From: S015-6 sp964384945
Lineage (GTDB): Bacteria; Desulfobacterota; DSWW01
Direction of reading: 5' to 3'
Assembly (NCBI GenBank): GCA_964384945.1
Contig: CAYLMK010000013.1
Coordinates: 62,001 to 126,000 of the forward strand
Length of the DNA stretch: 64,000 nt
Below are positions 1 through 9,347 of the stretch, in pieces (the stretch's first letter is position 1; each line of letters opens with the position of its first letter). Below the pieces are notes generated by a model. The model was not told the origin of the DNA. It was given only the letters and a program-made list of their open reading frames with translations, and ran no database searches. The position numbers and the translations under genes are program-made.

Positions 1-434
1 AGCCAGTCGGCGTTCTCGGAGCAGAACCGCCCGTAGTCCTCCGCCGTGCCGCCCGCGCGGAAACGGCTCTGCGCCAGGGAGAAGAGCCCTTGCTTGAACG
101 AGATGACCCCCCGGTAGTCGATCCGATCCCGGGGGAAATCCGGGGCCGAACCCAGCTCCTGCCGGGCGAGCAGCCCCTGGTCCACGAGCCGTTCCGGGCT
201 GATCAGGAGCGGGCTGCATCCGAAGGCCGAGATGCTGTCGTAGGGGGAGTTCCCGTGCACCGGGTCGGTGGGGTTGAGCGGCAGGACCTGCCAGAGGCGC
301 TGTCCGCTCTCGGCGAGGAAGTCGGCGAAGCGGTAGGCCCACGGGCCCATGTCCCCGATACCGAAATCCGAGGGCAGGGAGGTGAGGTGCAGCAAAATGC
401 CGCTTCCCCGTTTCTCCAGTGCGGGGATGGCCAT
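1..434 (-). CDS. malQ: 4-alpha-glucanotransferase, N-terminal part (cut by window edge)
   Basis: First 144 codons of an amylomaltase (GH77), a cytoplasmic enzyme that moves glucan segments between maltodextrins. The N-terminus carries the family signature GSGILLHLTSLPSDFGIGD, then WQVLPLNPT and GNSPYDSISAFG, which form the start of the barrel. The catalytic residues lie beyond the window. The ATG at 434 shares its A with the TGA of glgB (TGATG), so translation is probably coupled and the two genes form an operon for glycogen or maltodextrin turnover. Identification is firm; completeness cannot be judged. Confidence 0.93.
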   Translation of the reverse strand, partial: MAIPALEKRGSGILLHLTSLPSDFGIGDMGPWAYRFADFLAESGQRLWQVLPLNPTDPVHGNSPYDSISAFGCSPLLISPERLVDQGLLARQELGSAPDFPRDRIDYRGVISFKQGLFSLAQSRFRAGGTAEDYGRFCSENADW

Positions 435-2371
435 CAGCAAGCCCCCCGGGAAGTCCCCTTGAAGAAAATGGCGCCCAGCGGGGGCAAGTCGATCAACAGA
501 GAGAAGGGCCTTCCCTGGCAGGGGACCTCCCGTGCGATCGCCTGCCCCTTGTTGCCCACCCCTGTTCCGCCGTAGGCCTCCCCGTCGCTGTTCAGGACCT
601 CCTTCCACGGGCCTCCGTGGGGGACGCCCACGCTGTAGCCCCTTCTCGGCACGGGCGTGAAGTTGAATACGGCCGCGATCATCGCGCCCTGCGGATCGCC
701 CTTTCTCAGGAAGCTCACAATGCTGCCGGCCGCGTCCTGGAAGTCGATCCACTCGAACCCTTCCGCCTCGCAGTCTTTCTTGTGCAGCGCCGGCTCCGAG
801 GCGTACAGACGGTTCAGGTCGCGGACCCATTGCTGCACGCCCTTGTGAACCGGATACTGAAGGAGGTGCCAGTCCAGGCTCGTCTCGTGGTACCACTCGT
901 TGGATTGTCCGAACTCGCCGCCCATGAACAGGAGCTTCTTGCCGGGGTGCGCGTACATATAGCCGAAGAGAAGCCGAAGATTGGCGAAGCGCTGCCATTC
1001 GTCGCCCGGCATTCTGCGCAGCAGGGAGCCCTTTCCGTGCACCACCTCGTCGTGGGACAGAGGAAGCAGGAAGTTCTCGAAAAAGGCGTACCAGATGCTG
1101 AAGGTGAGCTGGTTCTGGTGGTGCTTTCGGTAAATGGGGTCCTTGGAGAAGTAATCCAGCGTATCGTGCATCCATCCCATGTTCCACTTGAAGCCGAACC
1201 CGAGCCCGCCGACGTACGTGGGCCGGGTCACCATCGGCCACGCCGTGGATTCCTCGGCGATGAGCTGGGTGTCCGGGTAGAACTTGTACGAGATCTCGCT
1301 CAGTCGCTTGATGAAATCGATGGCCTCCAGATTCTCCCGGCCCCCGTAAGCGTTCGGGATCCACTCCCCTTCGCTCCGGCCGTAGTCCAGGTACAGCATG
1401 GAGGCCACCGCGTCGATCCGAAGGCCGTCCGCATGGTACCGGTCGAGCCAGAACAGGGCATTGCTGATCAGGAAGGAGCGCACCTCGTGCCGCCCGTAGT
1501 TGAAGAGGTAGCTCTGCCACTCCGGGTGGATTGCCTTGCGGGGGTCCTGATGTTCGAAAAGGTGGGTTCCGTCGAAGTAGACCAGTCCGTGCCCGTCGGA
1601 CGGAAAGTGGGAAGGAACCCAGTCGAGAATCACGCCGATGCCGTGCCGGTGCAGGGTATCGATCAGGAACATGAGGTCCTGCGGTTCCCCGTATCGGCTC
1701 GTCGCGGCGAAATAGCCCGTGATCTGATACCCCCATGAACCGTAGAAGGGATGCTCCATGACGGGCATCAGTTCCACGTGGGTGAACCCCATCTCACGCA
1801 CGTATTCGGCGAGCTGGCGGCCCGCGTCCCGGTAACTGAGGGGATCCCTTCTCCCTTCGAGGCCCCTGCGCCAGGATCCGAGGTGCACTTCGTAGATCGC
1901 GATCGGCGCGTCGAGGGCCGTCCGGGCACCCCGGCCTTTCATCCACGGGTCGTCTTCCCACACGTACTGCAGGTCCCACACCCGGGAAGCGGTCCGCGGG
2001 GGCACCTCGGAGAAGAAGGCGAAAGGGTCCGCCTTGTCCACGGTATACCCGTTGATGTTCGAGACCACGCGATACTTGTAGCAGGTTCCGCGCTCCACGC
2101 CCGGAATGAAGCCCTCCCAGATTCCGGACTCGTCCTCCCGGACCTTGAGCGGATGAGCGTCGGGGTTCCACCCGTTGAAATCGCCCGTGACCGAAACCCC
2201 GGCCGCGTTGGGCGCCCAAACCGCGAAGAACGTGCCTCGGACGCCGTTCCGGCTGCCCGGGTGGGCCCCGAACTTCTCGTAGAGCCGGAAATGGTTCCCC
2301 TGTTTGAAAAGGTAGACGTCGTGGTCGGTGATGGGGCTTCCCTCGTACAGAACGCTGGAAACGTTCTTCAT
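434..2371 (-). CDS. glgB: 1,4-alpha-glucan branching enzyme
   Basis: Makes alpha-1,6 branches in glycogen (GH13 branching enzyme). An N-terminal CBM48-like domain (FFAVWAPNA, GDFNGWNP) precedes the catalytic barrel. Catalytic residues are visible: Asp in DGLRIDAVAS near residue 320, Glu in LIAEES near 373, and the transition-state Asp in LSHDEVVHGK near 441. At about 645 residues it is normal length. An in-frame ATG at 2383 is possible, but the ATG at 2371 has AGGGAG at good spacing. It lies about 115 bp after korB and is coupled to malQ downstream. Confidence 0.95.
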   Translation of the reverse strand: MKNVSSVLYEGSPITDHDVYLFKQGNHFRLYEKFGAHPGSRNGVRGTFFAVWAPNAAGVSVTGDFNGWNPDAHPLKVREDESGIWEGFIPGVERGTCYKYRVVSNINGYTVDKADPFAFFSEVPPRTASRVWDLQYVWEDDPWMKGRGARTALDAPIAIYEVHLGSWRRGLEGRRDPLSYRDAGRQLAEYVREMGFTHVELMPVMEHPFYGSWGYQITGYFAATSRYGEPQDLMFLIDTLHRHGIGVILDWVPSHFPSDGHGLVYFDGTHLFEHQDPRKAIHPEWQSYLFNYGRHEVRSFLISNALFWLDRYHADGLRIDAVASMLYLDYGRSEGEWIPNAYGGRENLEAIDFIKRLSEISYKFYPDTQLIAEESTAWPMVTRPTYVGGLGFGFKWNMGWMHDTLDYFSKDPIYRKHHQNQLTFSIWYAFFENFLLPLSHDEVVHGKGSLLRRMPGDEWQRFANLRLLFGYMYAHPGKKLLFMGGEFGQSNEWYHETSLDWHLLQYPVHKGVQQWVRDLNRLYASEPALHKKDCEAEGFEWIDFQDAAGSIVSFLRKGDPQGAMIAAVFNFTPVPRRGYSVGVPHGGPWKEVLNSDGEAYGGTGVGNKGQAIAREVPCQGRPFSLLIDLPPLGAIFFKGTSRGAC

Positions 2372-2485
2372 TGTCTCCCTCATGGGCTCAGGTCTCCGGG
2401 GCCTGCCGGCCCCTTGGTACGCGGGCGTTCGGAGTATAGGAAGAAAGGCTCTCCCGGGTCAATTTCGCTGCGGGACGGCGAAGGA

Positions 2486-3346
2486 CTACCGGAAGGCATC
2501 GAGCAGTCGTGGAAGGGCCTCCGTTCGAACGGTCTGTTTGACGAGAGGGGCCTCCTTCAGGGCGGGCTCCTGCTCTTCGCGCGTGGGTCTTGCCGACCTG
2601 TACAGGATCCCGATCGGGATCCTCTCCCCCCATTCCTGAGCACGCCGGAAGGCTCTTACCCTGTCGGACGGGTCGTAGCCCTCTACCTCCTCGATCTTGT
2701 AAACACGGCTCTTGTACCACGGGAAGGTGTTGACGCGATTGAAGGAGACGCAGGGCTGCAGGATGTCGATGAAGGAGAAGCCCCTGTTGCGGATTCCTTC
2801 CTGGATGAGCCGGCTGAGGTGCGGGATGTCGCCCGTGAACCCGCGGGCCACGAAGCTCGCGTCCATGGCGATGGCCAGGAGCAGCGGGTTCTCCGGCGGG
2901 TTCGGGGAGCCCCACGGAGTGGTTCGGGATACATATCCTTTCTCGCTCGTGGGCGAGGTCTGTCCCTTGGTCAGGCCATAGACCTGGTTGTCGTGAACCA
3001 GGTAGGTGATGTCAACGTTCCTCCTCATGGCGTGGATGAAGTGATTGCCGCCCTCCGCATACCCGTCCCCGTCCCCGCCCTCGGCAATCACTGTCAGTTC
3101 ATGATTGGCCAGCTTCAGGCCGGTGGCGGTCGGCAGGGTTCTCCCGTGAAGGCCGTTGAAGGCGTTGCAGAGCAGGTAGTGCGGCGCCTTGGAGGCCTGC
3201 CCGATCCCGGAGACGATCGTAACTTCATGGGGCCGCTTGCCGAGAGCCGTCAACGCATCTTTCAGGGCGGTCAGAAGGGCGAAGTTCCCGCACCCCGGGC
3301 ACCATGCGATCGGGTCCTTGCTTTCGAAGTCTTCAACGGAAACCAT
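2486..3346 (-). CDS. korB: 2-oxoacid:ferredoxin oxidoreductase, beta subunit
   Basis: Thiamine-diphosphate subunit of a 2-oxoacid:ferredoxin oxidoreductase, which converts a 2-oxoacid and CoA to acyl-CoA, CO2 and reduced ferredoxin. The N-terminal WCPGCGNF, the GDGDGYAEGGNHF thiamine/Mg site near residues 91-103 and DNQVYGLTKGQTSPTS are typical of the KorB group. At 286 residues it has the usual length. A strong AAGGAG precedes the ATG at 3346, 12 bp after the alpha gene. Substrate (2-oxoglutarate, pyruvate or branched-chain) cannot be set from sequence alone; KorAB-type two-subunit architecture favours 2-oxoglutarate. Confidence 0.9.
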   Translation of the reverse strand: MVSVEDFESKDPIAWCPGCGNFALLTALKDALTALGKRPHEVTIVSGIGQASKAPHYLLCNAFNGLHGRTLPTATGLKLANHELTVIAEGGDGDGYAEGGNHFIHAMRRNVDITYLVHDNQVYGLTKGQTSPTSEKGYVSRTTPWGSPNPPENPLLLAIAMDASFVARGFTGDIPHLSRLIQEGIRNRGFSFIDILQPCVSFNRVNTFPWYKSRVYKIEEVEGYDPSDRVRAFRRAQEWGERIPIGILYRSARPTREEQEPALKEAPLVKQTVRTEALPRLLDAFR

Positions 3347-3358
3347 CTCGAAGCTCCT

Positions 3359-5092
3359 TTACAAGAGGTCTCGAGCCTTGCTCGCGATCTCATCCGCAGA
3401 GAAGGGCCGTCCGTCGTACTTGAGGATTCTATCCGCGACCCGGATTCCGGTTTCCCGCAGCAGCAGATCCGCGAACTGTCCCGTGTAGTTGTTTTCAACG
3501 GCAACCACCCGGGTGCGGTCTCCCATCCAGGGGGGAAAGCCCTCCCTTCGGAGGGGGAAGACGTCACAGAAATGGAGCATCTGTGCACGGATGCCGTCGG
3601 CGCGCAACAGGTCGACAGCCTCCCGGAGAGGCCCTCCGACGGAACCCCAGCCCAGGAGCACGAGATCCGCGTCGTCCGAAGCGGGATGGCATTCGGGCGG
3701 CTCCGACTCCCTGCGCATTCCCTCGAGCTTCTCCATCCTCTTTCGCATCATCGACTTGCGGATTTCCGGGTTCTCGGTGATGTGGCCTTCCTCGGTGTGT
3801 TCGTCGCTGCAGGCGTAGAGCACTGCCTCGGACCGGCCGGGCAGAATGCGCGGGGAGACTCCGGACGGGTCGAGGGCGTAACGTCGGAAGACAGGCCCCT
3901 GGCCGGCCGGGACTGCGCGCACGATGTTCCCTCTTTCGATCGTCACGCGGGAAGGATCGAGCCCATCCACCGTGAAGTAGGAATCCAGAAGGTACTGGTC
4001 GGCCAGGACCACGACCGGGGTCTGGTACCGGTCCGCAAGGTTGAAGGCCCTGCCCATGGCGTAGAAGGCCTGCTCCGCGTTTTCCGGCGCGAGGACGGCT
4101 CGCGGGAAGTCCCCGTGTGCCGCATGCACCGCGAAGGCGAGGTCTCCCTGTTCCGTGCGGGTCGGCAGACCCGTTGCCGGGCCGGGCCTCTGGCCGACGA
4201 CGACCACCAGCGGCGTTTCGGTCATGCCGGCCAGGCCCAGGGCCTCCACCATCAGGCAGAACCCGCCGCCGGAGGTCGCGGTCATGGCCCGGACCCCGGC
4301 AAAGGAGGCGCCGATGACCATGTTGAGCGCAGCGATCTCGTCCTCGGCGGGCTCGAGCACGATCTTGTATTCGCGGGACTGCGATGCAACGTACTCCATG
4401 ATCGTTGTAGAAGGCGACATCGGATAGCCGGCGTAGAACTTCAGCCCCGCGCAGATCGAACCGATGGCGACGGCCTCGCTTCCGCTCAAGAGGAGCCTCC
4501 CACGCTGCTCGCCGCCGAGCGAGATCGGCCGCGCCATGATCCCGCCGGCGTGTTCCCGCACATGGCGGTACCCGGCCGAGGCGCACGCCCGGTTCTTGTT
4601 CACGGCATCCCTTCCCTTGTCCCGGAACTGCTCCTCGAGATAATTCAGCAGGGGCTCCAGTTCGGCGCCGATCACGGCCAGGGCCGCGCCCGTCGCGACC
4701 GTGTTGGCCATGATCTTTCCGCCTCCGGCCTCATCGGCCAGCCGCCCCAGGGGTACGGAGAGGTGGTTCGGGTTGCCGGGTTCGGGTCCGGGATCCGCAT
4801 GCTCCCCGTCGAAGATCAAGACCCCGCCCTCCACCAGGTCGGGCAGGTCCTCTTCGATCGTCCTTTGATCGAGGGCGATGAGGAGGTCGGGCCGATCCTT
4901 GATCGAGTGAACGGGGCGGTCCCGGACCCGTATCTGCGCATAGTTGTGTCCGCCCCGGATCCTGGACTCGACATCCTGATGAATGAGAACGTATTTTCCG
5001 TGACGCGTGAAGACCTTGCCGACCGCGTGACTCACGGCCTGCACCCCCTGGCCCGCCTGTCCTCCGATTCGAATACTCAGTTCCAAAGCCAT
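3359..5092 (-). CDS. korA: 2-oxoacid:ferredoxin oxidoreductase, fused gamma-alpha subunit
   Basis: Fused gamma-alpha chain of the same enzyme. The gamma domain (first ~185 residues) starts with IRIGGQAGQGVQ and has ESRIRGGHNYAQIRV. The alpha domain follows with YPMSPSTTIMEYVA, EDEIAALNMVIGASFAG and TATSGGGFCLMVEALGLAGM, the segment that binds the substrate and contacts thiamine. The 577 residues match the fused KorA type. No ferredoxin (delta) domain is encoded, so reduced external ferredoxin is expected. GGGAGG precedes the ATG. First gene of the korA-korB-glgB-malQ run. Confidence 0.9.
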   Translation of the reverse strand: MALELSIRIGGQAGQGVQAVSHAVGKVFTRHGKYVLIHQDVESRIRGGHNYAQIRVRDRPVHSIKDRPDLLIALDQRTIEEDLPDLVEGGVLIFDGEHADPGPEPGNPNHLSVPLGRLADEAGGGKIMANTVATGAALAVIGAELEPLLNYLEEQFRDKGRDAVNKNRACASAGYRHVREHAGGIMARPISLGGEQRGRLLLSGSEAVAIGSICAGLKFYAGYPMSPSTTIMEYVASQSREYKIVLEPAEDEIAALNMVIGASFAGVRAMTATSGGGFCLMVEALGLAGMTETPLVVVVGQRPGPATGLPTRTEQGDLAFAVHAAHGDFPRAVLAPENAEQAFYAMGRAFNLADRYQTPVVVLADQYLLDSYFTVDGLDPSRVTIERGNIVRAVPAGQGPVFRRYALDPSGVSPRILPGRSEAVLYACSDEHTEEGHITENPEIRKSMMRKRMEKLEGMRRESEPPECHPASDDADLVLLGWGSVGGPLREAVDLLRADGIRAQMLHFCDVFPLRREGFPPWMGDRTRVVAVENNYTGQFADLLLRETGIRVADRILKYDGRPFSADEIASKARDLL

Positions 5093-5182
5093 CGATTCCG
5101 CGGTCCTCCCGATTGTGCATGACGCATGTCGCGGCCGCTGATGCGTCCGCTTTGCGTAAACTTAGATGCTTCGGATTTCCTG

Positions 5183-5211
5183 TTGACTGCACGCTGTCGG
5201 AATGATACCTT
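5183..5211 (+). promoter_or_regulatory. candidate sigma-70 promoter for the 5303 gene
   Basis: TTGACT (5183-5188), 17-bp spacer, TACCTT (5206-5211), followed by an AT-rich stretch. It sits in the divergent gap between korA and the small membrane protein and would give a leader of about 85 nt. Confidence 0.35.
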
Positions 5212-5302
5212 TAGCATACATCGATTATAGATTTCATCAAGTTCGACAGGTTCGAAAGGTCGGGCGCGATCTTCCTGTCTGGAAGCTTCGACGGGTGCCG
5301 GC

Positions 5303-5704
5303 ATGGGTGCTGACCTCTGGCTCAAGGTCGTCGTATTCGTTGTGGGCGCCGTCTTCGGCCTGATCGTCTTCATGCAGATCGTATACCCGCTGTTCTCCCT
5401 CGTGCCCAAGGTCCGAAGACTGCTGCGGGAAGAGGAACGCGAGAAGTCGATTCTGCTCTCGCTCCTCTTCTTTTCGCCCGTGGTCTGGACCACGGTGCTT
5501 CTCTTCTCGATCCTCCTCGTTATCCGATATTTCCCCGCCTACTGGAAAGCTTACATGCTGGGCCTCGGAACGGTTCTGATCTTCGTGCTTTTCTTCGTCC
5601 AGCGCCGCAACGAGGAGGTCGAGGACGAGATGATCACCAAGGTGAAGGACCGGATGAAGCTGACCGGATCCGACTCGTCGTCCAAGCCTCCCTGGGAGAC
5701 CTGA
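5303..5704 (+). CDS. small three-helix membrane protein, unknown
   Basis: Unrecognised 133-residue protein. Three hydrophobic segments are clear: about residues 6-30, 48-72 and 82-100, with a basic linker (KVRRLLREEEREKS) between the first two and a charged C-terminal tail (QRRNEEVEDEMITKVKDRMK) expected in the cytoplasm. No conserved catalytic motif is seen. It stands alone between the divergent korA operon and the FadR-type regulator. Coding use matches its neighbours, so it is probably a real gene; function unknown. Confidence 0.65.
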   Translation: MGADLWLKVVVFVVGAVFGLIVFMQIVYPLFSLVPKVRRLLREEEREKSILLSLLFFSPVVWTTVLLFSILLVIRYFPAYWKAYMLGLGTVLIFVLFFVQRRNEEVEDEMITKVKDRMKLTGSDSSSKPPWET

Positions 5705-5902
5705 AAGGCCGGTGAAATAGGCCCCGCCCTTGATCGTTGCAAGGATTTCCCTGCCTTCGGGCGGGCGGGTTTCGCGCGCCCCGAATCCGGCGCTTCCTGA
5801 AAACCGACCGAGGCTGCCCACCCGTCGCTCCAGCCGCGGCGGATGGAACGGCGCGAACCCTCCGTGCCATCTCTTGAATCCGCTTCCATGCCCCATGTTC
5901 TC

Positions 5903-5941
5903 TTGACAGGACCGGGTTCTTTGGTATGCTGGTAATACCAA
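5903..5941 (+). promoter_or_regulatory. promoter with FadR-type operator upstream of the regulator
   Basis: TTGACA (5903-5908), 16-bp spacer, TATGCT (5925-5930). Overlapping and following the -10 is an inverted repeat TTGGTAT-N7-ATACCAA (5921-5941), whose right part TGGTAATACCA (5930-5940) fits the T-N-GT-N3-AC-N-A operator consensus of FadR-subfamily GntR regulators. Position on the core promoter implies autorepression of the regulator and, by read-through, control of the glycyl radical enzyme. Confidence 0.7.
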
Positions 5942-5964
5942 CAGCCACATGAGAGGAGTGGCGC

Positions 5965-6705
5965 GTGGAGGAAATGCTCAAGCCGATCCGCAAGGAGAGC
6001 CTCAAGGACGTATTCGTCGCCCGGTTCGAGGACCTCATCCTGTCCGGAAGGCTCTCGATCGGGGAGAGGCTCCCTTCGGAAAGGGAACTCGCCGTCAAAC
6101 TCGGGGTGAGCAGGCCCGTGGTGCACGACGGACTCATGGAACTGGTCTCCAAGGGCCTGGTTTCCATGACGCCCAGGGTAGGTACCGTGGTCAACGACTA
6201 CCGGACGCAGGGATCCCTTGCCATCCTCGCCTCGCTGGTCGACTACCACAACGGGAGGCTCGATCCCAGGCTTTTCGAGAGCCTGGTGGAAATGAGGATG
6301 CTCATCGAGGCGGAAACGGCGAGGCTCGCCGCGCTGAGGCGCGGCCCGGAACACCTCGATGGGTTGAACGCTTTGCTCGAGGAGGAGGGGCGGATCGGTC
6401 CCCGGGACCCGGAGCGGGTTGCGGAGGTCGATTTCCGGTTTCACCACCTCATCGCCATGGCCACGGACAACCTCATCTATCCGCTTCTCCTGAACTCTTT
6501 CCGTCGGATCTACACCAGCCTGACCCGACGGTTCTTCTCCGACCCGCAGGGGATCGCCTTCGTGTTCGGCCTTCACAGGGAACTGGTGCGGGCCATCGAG
6601 GATCGGGAGGAAGAGAGGGCCGCGGACATCATGACGAGACTCCTGGTCCACGGCAGAGACCGCCTGCAGGCCATGATCGCAGAGGAAGAAGGGGGAAAGC
6701 CATGA
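5965..6705 (+). CDS. FadR-family (GntR) transcriptional regulator
   Basis: N-terminal winged helix of the GntR type (FEDLILSGRLSIGERLPSERELAVKLGVSRP split across residues 20-50) and a C-terminal all-helical FCD ligand-binding domain with the metal/ligand pattern DFRFHHLIAMATDN near residue 155-170. 246 residues, standard. GTG start at 5965 with GAGAGGAG upstream. Its stop overlaps the ATG of the glycyl radical enzyme (ATGA), so the regulator and enzyme are translated together. Most likely senses an organic acid that is a substrate or product of that enzyme. Confidence 0.9.
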   Translation: MEEMLKPIRKESLKDVFVARFEDLILSGRLSIGERLPSERELAVKLGVSRPVVHDGLMELVSKGLVSMTPRVGTVVNDYRTQGSLAILASLVDYHNGRLDPRLFESLVEMRMLIEAETARLAALRRGPEHLDGLNALLEEEGRIGPRDPERVAEVDFRFHHLIAMATDNLIYPLLLNSFRRIYTSLTRRFFSDPQGIAFVFGLHRELVRAIEDREEERAADIMTRLLVHGRDRLQAMIAEEEGGKP

Positions 6706-9221
6706 GTGCGTCCGTCGCCGCGCAGTTGTCCCATCCGATCAAGGAACCCAGGGGCCTTTCCCCGAGGATTCGATGGCTCAGGGACTATTACTTCCGGGGG
6801 GTCGAGCGGGCCTGGAACAACGAATTCACGTCCTGGACCACGGGAACGCCCTGGGACGTTCAGTACGACGAGGCCGTCTACTACATCGTTCCGGAGACCT
6901 TCGCGTTCCTGCAGACGTTCCGATCCTCCTTCCACCAGGCGGCCCGTCCCGTCCGTCTGCACGAAGACTTCTGGAGCTGGAGCCTGCCGGAGCGCAAGGC
7001 GTGGTTCACCAAAGAGGTCATGGTGAATTACGTGCCCCAGGAAATCCTGCCGGGCGACCTCCTGGCCGGGGGGCGATTCAACATCCAGACCTCCCTGTGC
7101 CTGACCCGCAAAGAGACCGAGGCGCGAGACCGCATGATCTACGGCAAGAAAGGCGCCCGGGCGAGAATGAAGTGGTTTCACGACCACGGATACGGCAACG
7201 CGGGCGCCACGAGCGGCCACCTCATTCCGGGCCACGAACGGGCCCTCAGGATCGGTTGGAAGGGGATCCACGAAGAGCTTGTCTCCCTGTACGACCGGCT
7301 AAGCCGGAGGGAGAAGAAAGGCGAGAAGGGCGCCCAGCTCAGGGCCATGATGACCGCGGCGACGATGCCCGGCGACGTGGCTTCCCGGTACGCCCGGAAA
7401 TGCAGGGAGCTGGCCGCGGAGGAGAAGGACCCGACAAGGAGGAAGGAGCTCGAACGGATGGCGGCCAACCTGGGCCGGGTCCCGTGGGAGCCGGCGCGAA
7501 CCTTCTGGGAGGCCGTGCAGGCCCTGTGGCTCAATCACATGCTCATCATGAGCGACGAGAACTACCCCGGGCCCGGCACGTCGTTCGGCCGGATCGACCA
7601 GTACCTGCTGCCTTACTGGGAGCGCTCCCTCGCGGAGGGGATGGACCGCGAGTTCGGCAAGGAGATCCTGAAGTGCTTCTGGGTGCACGCCAACACGGCC
7701 TACGACGCCATGATCCGCGTGGGCGGGAACCAGGGGATCACGGCGGGCTTCGGCCAGTTGCTCACGCTGTCCGGGATGGGTCCGGGCGGCAGGGACATGA
7801 CCAATGACCTGACCTTCGCGATCCTCGAGGTCATCGACGAGATGAGCCCGATCCTGGAGCCCAAGCCGAACGTGAGGCTCCACCGGAACTCGAGCGAGGA
7901 ACTCCTGGACAAGGTCGTCGATATGCTGTGCTCCAGCCAGGGGGCGCCCTTCCTGCTCAACTTCGACGAGCGGTCCATGGCCGGCATGATGCTCCAGGCC
8001 CGCAGAGCGGGCTGCACCCGCCTCATCCACGAAGGCAATGTCCACGAGTATGCGCCTGTGGGCTGCCTGGAGAACACCATGGTGGGAAACGACCGGTCCG
8101 GCACCGTGGACAACAACCTGAACCTGCTCAAGGCGGTGGAGCTTGCCCTGACCGGAGGGAGGGACCTGCTGCCCTTCGTGGATCCGATCACGGGCAAGCA
8201 GGAGCCCGCGCGCCGGGACGGCCCCCGGACCGGGGATGCGACCCGCTTCAGCACGTGGGAGGAGTTCTGGCGGGCCTACAAGGTCCAGACGGCCCATATC
8301 GTCAAGAAGTGCGTCGATCTCTATGAGCTTTCCGAATCGATCCGGGCCCGCTTCGCGCCGACGCCCTATCTGTCCTGCCTGGTCAAGGGCTGTGCCGAGC
8401 AGGGCAGGGACATCACCCGCGGTGGGGCCGAGATCTCCTTCACCACGCTGGAGGCGGTTACCTTCGCCACCACGGTCGACTCCCTGCTCGCCGTGAAATA
8501 CCTGGTCTTCGACCAGAAGGCCTGTTCCATGGAGGAGTTGCTCGCCGCCCTCCGGGCGAACTGGGCGGGGCATGAGTCGCTGCAGGCCAAGGCCATGTTC
8601 AAGGCCCCCAAGTACGGAAGGGACGATGACAAGGCGGACGAGATGGCCAGGGCGGTGATGGAAGTCTGGTGCGAGGAAACCTGGAAGCACAAGACACGCT
8701 CCACGAACCGGCAGTTCCGGCCGGGCATGTTGAGCTGGAACTACTGGGTGGGTGACGGTTTCATCCTGCCGGCCAGCCCGGACGGAAGGCCCAAGGGGCA
8801 GTTTCTCTCCAACGCCATCTGTCCCTCGAACGGGGCGGACATCAAGGGGCCGACCGCGAACGTCAACTCCGTCGGAAAGGCCCTCGGCGGAAAGGTATAC
8901 GACGGAAAGGGGGACTGGGGCGAGTACCTGAACCTGCTTCCCAACGGGGCCAGCCACACCATGACCTTCAACCCTTCCATCCTGCGCGACCCGGAGCACA
9001 GGAGGAAGTTCAAGGCCTTTCTGCGCGGCTATGTCGAGAACGGGGGTACCGCCCTGCAGATCAACCTGCTCGACCCGGACCTTCTGCGCACGGCGCAGAA
9101 GAGGCCCAAGGACTACCGGCACCTGCTCGTGCGTGTGACGGGATACAACGCCTACTTCACCAGCATCGGCAAGGAGCTTCAGGACGAGGTGATTGCGAGG
9201 ATCAGTCACGAAAAGATGTGA
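6702..9221 (+). CDS. glycyl radical enzyme (PFL superfamily), substrate unknown
   Basis: An 839-residue glycyl radical enzyme. The thiyl-radical cysteine is Cys455 in APVGCLENTM, with a Cys-x-Glu arrangement as in decarboxylase/dehydratase-type members rather than the Cys-Cys of pyruvate formate-lyase. The radical glycine is Gly814 in VRVTGYNAYF, 25 residues from the C-terminus as expected. Other conserved parts are TSWTTGTPWDVQY near the N-terminus and KAPKYGRDDD. No activating radical SAM gene lies within the neighbouring genes shown, nor small subunits of the benzylsuccinate-synthase type. Translationally coupled to the FadR-type regulator. Arylacetate decarboxylase-like or another C-C lyase is plausible; exact chemistry unknown. 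Confidence 0.88.
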   Translation: MSASVAAQLSHPIKEPRGLSPRIRWLRDYYFRGVERAWNNEFTSWTTGTPWDVQYDEAVYYIVPETFAFLQTFRSSFHQAARPVRLHEDFWSWSLPERKAWFTKEVMVNYVPQEILPGDLLAGGRFNIQTSLCLTRKETEARDRMIYGKKGARARMKWFHDHGYGNAGATSGHLIPGHERALRIGWKGIHEELVSLYDRLSRREKKGEKGAQLRAMMTAATMPGDVASRYARKCRELAAEEKDPTRRKELERMAANLGRVPWEPARTFWEAVQALWLNHMLIMSDENYPGPGTSFGRIDQYLLPYWERSLAEGMDREFGKEILKCFWVHANTAYDAMIRVGGNQGITAGFGQLLTLSGMGPGGRDMTNDLTFAILEVIDEMSPILEPKPNVRLHRNSSEELLDKVVDMLCSSQGAPFLLNFDERSMAGMMLQARRAGCTRLIHEGNVHEYAPVGCLENTMVGNDRSGTVDNNLNLLKAVELALTGGRDLLPFVDPITGKQEPARRDGPRTGDATRFSTWEEFWRAYKVQTAHIVKKCVDLYELSESIRARFAPTPYLSCLVKGCAEQGRDITRGGAEISFTTLEAVTFATTVDSLLAVKYLVFDQKACSMEELLAALRANWAGHESLQAKAMFKAPKYGRDDDKADEMARAVMEVWCEETWKHKTRSTNRQFRPGMLSWNYWVGDGFILPASPDGRPKGQFLSNAICPSNGADIKGPTANVNSVGKALGGKVYDGKGDWGEYLNLLPNGASHTMTFNPSILRDPEHRRKFKAFLRGYVENGGTALQINLLDPDLLRTAQKRPKDYRHLLVRVTGYNAYFTSIGKELQDEVIARISHEKM

Positions 9222-9347
9222 CGAGCGTCCCGATTCAGCCTCGTGCCCGCGCCCGTGTCCGAACGGGTAATGCGGAAGGGCCGCGGGGATCAAACCTGTG
9301 GCAACGAAAGGCCGAGGATCGGCTTGCGAGCTTGTCAGGAGGCGAAC

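Noticed and set aside
1751..5122. Very long plus-strand open frame antisense to glgB and kor genes
   Set aside because: High-GC shadow of real minus-strand genes; no domain, signal or ribosome site.
6702..9221. Calling the glycyl radical enzyme benzylsuccinate or alkylsuccinate synthase
   Set aside because: No small subunits or activase adjoin, and the segment KAPKYGRDDD does not show the Trp form I associate with those enzymes. Not decisive, so substrate left open.
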